Source: Linanthus parryae (lineage: Eukaryota; Streptophyta; Magnoliopsida; Ericales; Polemoniaceae). Taken from it: a stretch of DNA of 64,000 nt. The position numbers and the translations under genes are program-made. The DNA lies in NCBI GenBank assembly GCA_023055425.1, contig JALGPY010000035.1, positions 2,099,501 to 2,163,500 on the forward strand. The letters are read 5' to 3'. Positions 56,107-64,000 of the stretch are shown piece by piece (position 1 is the first letter of the stretch; each line of letters starts with the position of its first letter). Under the pieces are notes generated by a model, which had not been told where the DNA came from, made no database searches, and saw only the letters and a program-made list of their open reading frames with translations.

Positions 56107-57934
56107 TGATAAATCTTTATTAGAGTTATATTTCTTGCATACTTTATATCGTTTTGCGTGCTTCCCGGGTTGAAATATGAGTTTTACACTATGAATGTTG
56201 AGAAAACGTGGAAAGTTGAGCTTTTAGCACTTACTTGTTAATGCGGGCGTTTCGATGCATATTTTGATGTTATTTGTCAAATATAATCGCTTGGTATGGT
56301 TGTTCATGCTGTCTTGACAGGAAAAGATGCTAAACGATGACTAGGAGGCATGAAAAGAAGTTCGGAAACAAAGCAAACTCAAGAGGAAGCAAGAGAAGCA
56401 AAGTTAGAAGAGCAAAAGTGACCAATCTCCACTATTTTGATTGTATCTCGAGTTCTACAATACATTTTGGGTTTATACCAGTTCGAAATGAAAGTAGACT
56501 CAAATAGCTTTCCAACGATAGGTCACGGAGCTAAAACGGAGATCGACGAGAAAGATATGGTCCGCCACAGGGGATGCAAATCTGAGAAAAAGAGGCTGTT
56601 AAATTGTACGAACAAGAAAGTTGTTCGTGTGAACAGAGAGTAAAAGTTTGTTCGCACAAACAGAGATTTGTTCGCACGAAAAAGGAACAAAAAGCTGTTC
56701 GCACGATCAGAAAGTTGTTCTCACGAACAAGGAACAAAAAGTTGTTCGCACGAACAGCCGTTTGTTCGCACGAAAGAGAGCACCAGCGCGGATTTTTGGG
56801 GCTGTTTTGCTATTTTTTGAAAGTTTGAAGACTCCAGACCTAATCTAACATAGAGGGACGAATTTGGGGGAGTATTCACGCATATTTTGAGTAGGAAACA
56901 AAGGGATGACGCCAAGGAGGAAGACGTGGACGAAGGGAACACAAAAGCAACCATTGGAGAACTAGGATTTTGATTTTCTTCTTCTCTCTCAGTCTTGGAT
57001 GGACAAACTTGTAAGCTTCGTTTGGTTGATTACTATTAGCTGAATTCCATTGCTAGGCATCACTATGAGAGCCTAGGGTTATGTAGACGGATTATTTCCC
57101 GGATTCAAGTCTTTGTTTCATGCCTATGTCTTTGACTCAATGAATAGTTGTTAGTTTCATGATCTAATTGATGATTCTAGTCTATTGACACAACTAGTGT
57201 AGGATTTGATTGTTATTGAAGCTAGGGTTTGTTATTGAATCATTTTCTTGCTTAAATTTAATATCGTTCTAAGTCAATTGTTCATGTGCTACACTTAATC
57301 CTTAGTTTTGAAGGAGTCATGACCTGGAAATACTACTTAGCTAGAGAATGCGCGACAGTGATTCTAACTAGCTAGGATGAGACGTGAATAACAACCCTGA
57401 ATAACCGAGACCGAAAAGGAGAAGTGTTAGGATTGGACTAGTGTGGGTATATTCGGTAGGATTATTCCGATGTTTCGTGAAACGGTGGGCCGACAGGACC
57501 CGTTATCGTACCCGTAGATGACCTGCTAGAACGGGCCGGTAGAGAACATGAGACCGAGAGGAGATTATATTTAACCGAGACGTAAAATGACATGAGACCG
57601 ACAGGATATTGTCATAGCCTATTACCCGGCTTGATTAGGGTAGAATTAACGTGTTATTCAGATAATCCGGAATTCGTCTACAGTCCCATGTGATCTAGAG
57701 ATTGCCTAGTTTCTCCATATCTATTTCTTAAATAAAAAAAATACAAAAATATTAGCTTAGTTGTTATTTTAATTCATGAATCAATCAAATCCTTCCTCCT
57801 GTACCGTACTCTAAATTAAGTAACTAATTAAATAGTCTCAAGTCTGTCCTCGTGGGATCGATAACTCGGGGTTGAAATACCACCCCTATATTACTTGACC
57901 GTGCGCTTGCGTTTAAACTTAATAAATCGCGTCA
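56107..57934 (+). repeat. 3' LTR of F, 1828 bp
   Basis: TGATAAATCTTTATTAGAG to AAATCGCGTCA, collinear with the 5' LTR apart from small indels. Its palindrome cluster (about 56630-56775) has diverged from the 5' copy at several arms. Open frames at 56437-56954 lie in the cluster and are artefacts. Confidence 0.9.
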
Positions 57935-58565
57935 CTATACATCGCTCCATTTTAGTAATAATTTACTACCGACTAAGTAGAAACCGATGGGGTCACACAC
58001 CGGATGGATTAAATTGGATATAGGTATTAATTAGTATGGACTAATTAACAGAAGGATCATAATCCATCCACAAGCAAACTTAGTGAGACTAATTTGCATG
58101 TGGGCTAATCCATGTAAGGACATGATTAGTATTGGGGCTTTTATGTAGTTAATAAAGAGTTATGACTATATAAAGGATCTCTAGCTTGTTAATTCTTAAC
58201 ACAAGTCATTATTTGAGCGAACATAACAAAGCAAGAGAGAGAGACAAGGAAAAGGCCGAAGCCCTCATCCCCGTCCGTCCCCCTTGGCGTCGGCCACCAC
58301 AAGGCACGACCAAGTTCCTTGTTTTGTGTGATCTTACTCTTCCTTCTTCCGTTGCTAGCACATCGCGGAGAGAAGAATTCCAATCAAGATCCAAGGTGTG
58401 GATATTCATAGAGACGAAGACACTATTCTTCGTGTGGTCTCCCAAACCAAAAGGTACACATCTTCTCTGCTCTTATCATGTTATGATAACTCTTCCTATG
58501 ATTCTTGGTGGGATTTGAGTAGAAGTTTCGTTATTTCGCTGCGTTACCTACGTCAAAACCCAACA
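57935..58565 (+). repeat. 3' LTR of copia D, third piece
   Basis: Resumes at CTATACATCGCTCC (expected CTAGACACCGCTCC) and runs to TCAAAACCCAACA. TATA box TATATAAAG at 58167-58175. It is followed by atttc, the right target duplication of D. Confidence 0.85.
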
Positions 58566-59134
58566 ATTTCCTACATTTCTTCACAACATGAGTGAATTTG
58601 GCCGAAAATTGAGCTAGGGCTCAAACCTTTACCCGCGATTACTGTACTAAAACCTTGATGAATGGTCGAATTGGTAGAGGGCTTCTTCTCCCTGAGCTAC
58701 CCCGATCCTCCATTAGTATCGGGTTGATGATAGTTGGTGGTTTGGTTATGTTACAGTGGGGTAGAGGTGGTGGAGAGGTGGTTGTGCTTGGGAAATGAAG
58801 AAGGTGACATTTTCCTCCATTTTTTCCTTTCTCCATCCATCTAGAAGCTGCTAGACGAAATGAAAATACCTCATGGTTGAGTTTGAATCCAAATTGTTAA
58901 AGTTTAGGGCTAGAGTGAAAAAATGTCTTTGCTTTGCTAAACTTCAAAATGACAAAAACAAAAATGTCCAAGGTCATTCTCACCCCATATTTTCTGCCAA
59001 TTCTGTCATATCAGAAGTCAACAGTCAGTGCTGAACTAGGTATAGCCAACTCAAAATAGTCAGAAACATTCCAATTTGACCCCCAATTTTTTAAGACATC
59101 CAACTCTGAGCCACTAGAAAATTGTAAGGTGTTA
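58566..59134. repeat. LTR-end-like remnant
   Basis: Non-coding. It ends ...ATTGTAAGGTGTTACA, a TG..CA-style gypsy LTR terminus, and the next base enters copia RNase H coding. It is probably the right part of an LTR into which D inserted, the left part being somewhere in 33751-35777. The start was not identified. Confidence 0.4.
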
Positions 59135-59818
59135 CAGGGAATGTATCAACGCTTAGTTCGAAAACTGATTTATATGTCTCATACTCGACCAAACATAGCG
59201 TATGAGGTCAGTGTGATTAGCCAGCTCATGCACAATCCTAAGGTAGTACACTTGCAGGCAGCTTAGCGCGTATTACGATATCTCAAAGGGATATCGGGAT
59301 AAGGTCTTTTATTGAAGCGAAAATCGGAGTTAGATGCTTGAGGCATAGACCGGCGCCGATTATGCAGGGCCAATCATTGAAAGGAGGTCAACTACGGGAT
59401 ATTGTACATTCCTTTGAGGTAACCTTGTTACTTGGAGGAGTAAGAAACAAAATGTGGTAGCGCATTCCAATGCGGATGCGGAATTCCGAGCAATGGCTCA
59501 AGGGGTTTGTGAACTGCTTTGGCTTAAAGATTATCCTTGATGACTTGAAGATAAAATGGGATGGTCCAGTGAGACTTTACTAAGATAACATGTCTGCAAT
59601 TAGCATTGCTCACAACCCCATAAAACATGATCGAACGAAGCATATTGACATAAACAGACACTTCATCAAAGGGAAACTGGATAGCAGACTGATTTGTAGA
59701 CCTTACGTGTCTACACATGGTCAAATTGCAGACGTGCTTACTAAAGGGTTAGGCAACTTAGTGTTTCAAGGCATTCTATCCAAGCGGGGAATGGAAAACG
59801 TCTTTTCACCAGCTTGAG
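59135..59818 (+). pseudogene. Copia I RNase H fragment
   Basis: Begins [28 protein letters not shown], the RT-RNase H connection of RE1/Tork-like copia elements (shown in shortened form; about 59137-59220). It continues with LRYLKGISG, the TEAEFRAM-like 'NADAEFRAMAQG' and SAISIAHNPIKHDRTKHID and RHFIKGKLD (59595-59690), ending DVLTKGLG and a stop at 59815. Several stops lie in the first half. The upstream gag and pol are absent, replaced by the LTR-like remnant. It is a different family from A-D. Confidence 0.85.
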
Positions 59819-60088
59819 GGGGAGTGTGGGAAATTATGATTAAAGCAAACATATTTTTAGGATAATCAGTAACATCTAGTGATCCTGTAATTATGATAAT
59901 TTGGTTAATTTCCTTTCTGTAGTAATATCCCATAATTTATGGGATTTGATAGACCTTTTTCTCTTCCTTTTTTTATTCATAGGATGAGTATAAATCATAC
60001 AAACTATGTACACAATTTGTAATGAAAAATACAGCAGAAGCTACTTTCCCGGCGATCATTTTCTCAATTTACGCCTGATAATATTTCA
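59816..60088 (+). repeat. Copia I polypurine tract and 3' LTR
   Basis: GAGGGGGAG (59816-59824) directly follows the pol stop and precedes TGTGGGAAATTATGATTAA. The LTR is short (about 264 bp), has TATAAATC at 59989-59996 and ends near GATAATATTTCA (60088). The tract is the plus-strand primer. Confidence 0.75.
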
Positions 60089-61354
60089 CAATTTCTAAAG
60101 TGCATATATAGTCAATCCCAAATAATCATGAAGAAAATTTGAAGTCTTAAATCAATTATTCAAGCAACCAATCACTTTTAGTGATGCAAATGGTGACAAA
60201 CTCAAACTTGAAATTTCATCACGAGTTCATTTCAAAAACAGTTGATCTCTTCTAGAGACGATATGTCTTATAGGTGCTCGAAATAAGATAGGAACATTTT
60301 TCAAATGCGAGATTGACAATATCCAATCCACTTTAGGGCCTGAATAATAAATTTTGGATATTCTATGAGATTTGATATGGAATCACAATGCATAAACTAG
60401 CCGTCGGTTGGGCGATGCAATGCATCTATCCATTTTCTGACAAAATCGTCCACGTTGGGTAGGCGATGTAATGCATCAAGCCATATTATGATGAAATTGT
60501 CTTCGGAAAATGTCATTTATTTGTAATTATACAAATCCACTTGGCATGTCCATAAATACAAGTACAAAAGTTAAAAAGTGTTATTAATTTGAATCTCAAT
60601 ATTGAAGGGGATCATTTTTGTTTCATGAAACAAACGATGCTAAGAAGCTACAGTTGTGAACCTTAAAAGGTCTCATGTACATCCTTGAATAGAGTTTTTA
60701 TTTTTATTTTCAATTGTTGAATTTTCTAGTTTGAAAAATGTAGGTTACCTCTTATAGGATACTTTTTCATAAAGTCAAATATTTCATAACTTCGGGTATG
60801 AAATATGATGCTAATAAGCACACCAGGGACTTATGCATTTTCTGATATTGCATTCTTCTTTTTTCTCTCGTGCGAGCCATAAAGAAATAAGGACTTCATA
60901 ACAATCAAGAAAAAAAATAAAGATCTATAAACACTGTGAATAGAAGAAGCAAACTTTGATACTACTGAACCACATATTCTGTAGGATTTCTCTAGAACTA
61001 ATAAACAAGAGAAATAAATATTTTTTGAAAAAAAATGCAACTTTACAGTATTATATATCTCAAAATTATATGTAATAGATCTATGACCAAATAAAAAACA
61101 TATTTAATTCAATGATCTTTCTCGAATAAATTCTTTTAAAAGATCTTAATTTGAGAAATTATTAATCTTTTATCTAAACTGTATTGCAAAAAAAATGTGT
61201 GACAAATTCAATGTGAATCTTGTAATTGCAAAGGAGTTGAGAGGATCTTGCCTTGAATCCTCTCGACTTCTTGTGCTTGAATTAGCCGGTTCTTTCTAAT
61301 AACCCCAAATTCAAAAATTTCTCCATCTTCGCCAAGATCCTCCAACGTTGCCCC
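60089..61354. other. AT-rich DNA, no gene
   Basis: No open frame of note and no recognised element. The only structure is a two-unit imperfect tandem repeat of about 50 bp (60407-60453, 60454-60504), each unit with GGCGATG and the palindrome ATGCAT. Confidence 0.6.
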
Positions 61355-61515
61355 CAGCGATGCTCCAACCCCCATCTAGCTCCTGCAATCGAACCCTGTG
61401 AATGCTCCAACTACGGCCGAGTTCCTGCAATCGAAACCCATGTTTGTTGTTCCAACTCCCACCGAGTTCCTACAACAAGTTTGTTCGTTGTTCCGACTCC
61501 AATCGAGTCCCTACA
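61355..61515. repeat. Four-unit degenerate tandem repeat
   Basis: Units of about 45 bp built on 'CCAACT...GAGTTCCTGCAATCGAA'. Both strands stay open here, giving overlapping short frames. It lies just downstream (in the minus sense) of the copia J gag, so it could be a repeat in that element, but this is uncertain. Confidence 0.55.
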
Positions 61516-61599
61516 AAAAACCCCCCATAACGTGTCCCCTTCACGTTCCAAGTATCTCTTCAAAGACTCCCCTATTCCATCCTCCGCCTCCTCGTCAAG

Positions 61600-62520
61600 A
61601 GCACCAATTCCCCCTTGCCCCCCAACAGGGACTAGACCACGAAGTCATCCGCTGCGCCTGCAGCCAAGTGTGCAAACGCCTTCCTCTTCGGAAACTCCCT
61701 CTTCCAGTGACCCTTCTCTTAACACAGTGAACAAAAATCGTTTTCCAACTTAGAACCCTTATTTCTTTTTTTTCCATAACCCCCATTGGATGCCACGAAT
61801 GCGCCAGACCATAAACCGTCCATACCCCATATGCGGCCCTCTGTCTCATTTCCCTTCTGTCTACAGATGATTTTACCTCCTCCAACGTGAGAGTCTATTT
61901 TCCAACACAAGCACTCTGCACGAACCCCTCATAATACAGATGTAGAGAAACCAACAAAATCAGTGCGGCATCTTCATCACTTATCTTCTCATTATTTTTC
62001 GCAATTCAAGAAAAATAGTATTAAGACAATCCAAGTGATCTCTAAGATCCGTACCTTCCCCCATGGGTAGACCAAAGAGTGGTTTCTTCAACATCAACTT
62101 GTTAGTTAGCGACTTCTTCTTTTAGATGCTCTCCGACTTGCTCCATATCTTCTCAACACTCTCTTGATCTGCAACCTCCGTGATCACGTCGTCTGCCAAG
62201 CACAACATGATCGTTCAGTGGGCTCTTTCCTCAATCGTCTTGAACTCCTTGGTAGTTTTACAAGCCCCCTCTTTATCTTTCGCCAATGCCAACCACGGGC
62301 CTTGCTGCTTGAACAAAGCACATACCTTGATCTGCCATAAGCTGAAGCTGTTTAACCCCGTGAACTTGCCGATCTTGGTCATCCCTCTTGTCTTCTTCAC
62401 TGCAGCTCCTTTTCCCGATCCGTAACCCCCAAATGCGTGCTCCACCGTGCGCAAAACTATAGTTGTGAATTTCATGGATTGTGAAACCCTAGCCCTATAG
62501 CTCCACCTTGATCTTGCAAC
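61600..62520 (-). pseudogene. Copia J gag (minus strand)
   Basis: Read on the minus strand. A clear start region MKFTTIVLR is followed by KFTGLNSFSLWQIKVCALFKQ (given here to 20 residues or fewer; about 62260-62360), then ERAH and LADDVITEVADQESVEKIW, SLTNKLMLKK and GTDLRDHLDCLN (61990-62215), a VKSSVDRREMRQRA stretch (about 61840-61880), and a zinc knuckle near 61690-61730 readable as C-x2-C-x4-H with the last Cys lost. This is a Tork/Retrofit-like copia gag. Stops and frame changes interrupt it. Pol is not seen. Confidence 0.83.
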
Positions 62521-62532
62521 ACCGAAACTTAA

Positions 62533-62544
62533 GCTCTGATACCA
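62533..62544 (-). other. Primer-binding site of copia J
   Basis: Plus strand GCTCTGATACCA, so the minus strand has TGGTATCAGAGC, a perfect initiator-Met tRNA complement. It lies just upstream of the J gag in the minus sense. Confidence 0.85.
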
Positions 62545-62547
62545 GTT

Positions 62548-62766
62548 TGTCCTGATTGGGGAATTGTTTAAAGAACCATGAATTGGACGAAACAAGAACC
62601 CAAGAGCACACACGATCTAAAGTGGTTCACTTGCGATGAGCTAGCTACCTCCACGACCCGAAATCCCCAATTTTATTGAGAGTAACCCAAGAACACAACC
62701 CACACATTGTAATGCACGACCTATAGCCTTTATATAGGCCTACAACACAGCTTGTGCCCAAAAATA
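62548..62766 (-). repeat. LTR of copia J, 3' part (left inverted arm)
   Basis: The minus-strand LTR end lies at 62548 (reading ...AGGACA into the primer site). It contains a minus-strand TATA box (plus CCTTTATATA at 62727-62736). The segment 62590-62766 is repeated in inverted orientation at 63035-63208. The LTR probably extends further right; its outer end is unclear. Confidence 0.7.
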
Positions 62767-62943
62767 CAAAAAACAAGCTAACGAACAAGGAAACAACCCT
62801 GTGGCCGCCACCAGCGAAGCCTTCTCATGAAGGCCTTCACACAAAGACAAATTGTATTTTCACGAAGACAATTCTCTTTGTACGAAGACCATGTGCCAGC
62901 AGTTTGTTCTCTTCGTCTCGAGCTCTTCCGTTTGATTCGTTTC

Positions 62944-62975
<32 letters not shown>

Positions 62976-63034
62976 CTTCGTCACCAACTCCACACCAAGC
63001 CAAGTACATTCAAGGCACCCTTGATTCCCAAAAA
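62767..63034. other. Centre of the J inverted arrangement
   Basis: Probably the U3 part of LTR J, with words TTTCACGAAGAC and TTTGTACGAAGACC that recall the CTTCG/CGAAG dyads of element G. It includes a run of 30 C (62945-62974). Low-complexity open frames on both strands here are artefacts of that run. Confidence 0.5.
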
Positions 63035-63208
63035 TTTCTTTGGGCACAAGCTGGATGGTAGGCCTATTAAAAGGCTATAGGTCGTGCTTTGAAATGTGTG
63101 GGTTGTATTTGTGGTATTTCTCTCTAATAAACGGGATTTTCGGATCATGGAGGTAGCTAGCTCATCGCTAGTCAACCACGTTATCGGTGTGTTCTTGTTC
63201 ATCATATT
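63035..63208 (+). repeat. Inverted duplicate of LTR J (right arm)
   Basis: Reads, on the plus strand, the LTR sequence present on the minus strand at 62590-62766: GGGCACAAGCTG, GGCCTATTAAAAGGCTATAG (decayed TATA), ATGTGTGGGTTGTATT and GGAGGTAGCTAGCTCATCGC. The copies differ at scattered positions. Confidence 0.8.
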
Positions 63209-64000
63209 CATCGTTACGTAAGCTCCTTCTAGGTCATAACAGAAGAAGTGCTTGTCGGGATGGATGGAGGTGCCGGCTTATTTCTTCGGGATCTGGGTTT
63301 CATACATAGGCGACGGCGGAGGGTACAGTGCCATTCTAATCTCTTTTTTATTTTAATTTTTTTTAACCTTTAAATAGTTAGACATTTCTAATGACACATT
63401 TGCCTTCGTGGTCTTAGGATTGTTTTGATGAGTTTGTTAGCATTTGCAATAAGTATGATTTATTGCAAATGTTTAATGCAATAAGCCTAATTTAAAAGTA
63501 GGGTTTGCAATATGTTAATTTGGGTATAATGAGGATATGCATTACCTAATTAAGCCTGTTGGTTGTTATAATTTTGTACTAACTGTCTATCCCACAATTA
63601 AAGATCAAGAGAGGCTTGTATCTGATGTGTTCCAAATTGTAACCTTTTTTTTTTTGTTTCACTGCGATGGGAATTCTGGATGCACGTAGTGATTTGAACT
63701 AATATTTGGCTGTAAGACAAGGATGGTAGTTCGAGGAAGATGATACCTTCGAGACATCAATATGGCGTTGTGGATACTATGGTACAAATTTTTTCCTTCT
63801 ATTTTATTTTTTTCTTTCTCGGACTAATTTTCTCTCTCTCATCTTATTCATCATAATCACATTTGAAGAGTATATAAGTGAAATTTAACTATTCATCATT
63901 CTAAACATTTTAAAAGGTTTACATTTTTGAAATGTTTGAAGTGGTTATATAATAATTCATTACCTACATATTTTGTCACCCCAAGACACTTCTTATGGCT
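63209..64000. other. No gene seen
   Basis: AT-rich DNA with T-rich runs (63349-63362, 63641-63655) and a few TTGCAATA/TATTGCAA words (63450-63515). No open frame, LTR or RNA gene recognised. Confidence 0.55.

Larger units (their letters stand above)
51589..57934 (+). mobile_element. Non-autonomous LTR element F (tRNA-Asp primed)
   Basis: Two similar LTRs (1834 and 1828 bp) flank 2.7 kb with no recognisable protease, RT or integrase. The target duplication is ctaga (51584-51588) / ctata (57935-57939), and the empty site is seen in the D 5' LTR. The primer site matches Asp tRNA, as in plant Athila/Tat gypsy elements. Two short open frames encode an acidic protein of unknown role. LTR starts and palindrome clusters relate it to element G at 1-1820. 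It must rely on another element for replication. Confidence 0.88.
35778..58565 (+). mobile_element. Ty1/copia element D (3' LTR split by E and F)
   Basis: The only family copy with both ends: 5' LTR from 35778, gag, protease, integrase, RT with YVDD, RNase H, and a 3' LTR in three pieces (41348-41936, 51227-51588, 57935-58565). The target duplication attta (35773-35777) / atttc (58566-58570) has one mismatch. The 5' LTR end, primer site and most of the leader are deleted. The total of about 22.8 kb includes E (9.3 kb) and F (6.3 kb). Confidence 0.88.

Noticed and set aside
62754..63080. Pro-rich frame across the C tract
   Set aside because: It is generated by the 30-C run, and both strands are open only because of it.

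Overview
The window is a retrotransposon graveyard from a plant nuclear genome, most likely a eudicot. The evidence is Ty1/copia and Ty3/gypsy LTR elements with plant primer-binding sites (initiator-Met tRNA and Asp tRNA), a plant-type L1 LINE with a C-terminal RNase H, a chromodomain Tekay/Del-like gypsy element, and a SIRE/Maximus-like copia element with an extra ORF after pol. I see no host protein-coding gene, tRNA, rRNA or CRISPR array. Nearly every reading frame is interrupted, so the coding remnants are annotated as pseudogenes.

Layout. 1-1820 is the 3' end of a gypsy-type element (G). 1886-21292 is a copia element (A) split by a 5'-truncated LINE (3955-8888), by a Tekay-like chromovirus (T, 9694-17574, target duplication tgaaa/ttaaa) and by a 266-bp unidentified insert in its reverse transcriptase (20211-20476). 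21293-26966 is a second copy (B) of the same copia family, inserted in A just before its RNase H. It meets a third, inverted copy (C, 27010-31430, minus strand) tail to tail inside RT. C sits in an older copia gag (H, minus strand), followed by a 1.17-kb element with 115-bp terminal inverted repeats (31687-32851) and about 2.9 kb of LTR-like or unrecognised DNA.

35778-58565 is a fourth copy (D, target duplication attta/atttc). Its 3' LTR is split twice: by the SIRE-like element E (41937-51226, two 1298-bp LTRs) and by F (51589-57934), a non-autonomous LTR element without pol, with an Asp-tRNA primer site and target duplication ctaga/ctata. Downstream lie an LTR-end-like remnant (to 59134), a copia RNase H with its 3' LTR (I, 59135-60088), AT-rich DNA, a minus-strand copia gag with primer site and LTR (J), and an inverted duplicate of part of the J LTR around a 30-C tract. 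The last 0.8 kb is featureless.

The elements do not act together as a pathway; the order of events is read from the nesting. The main unexplained structures are: a 16-bp palindrome scattered through both the LTRs and the coding regions of E; a dyad with core CGCACGAA that keeps its symmetry in two LTR families although its arm bases differ; the B/C inverted arrangement, which could yield hairpin RNA; and repeated template-switch scars in T, C, D, E and J.
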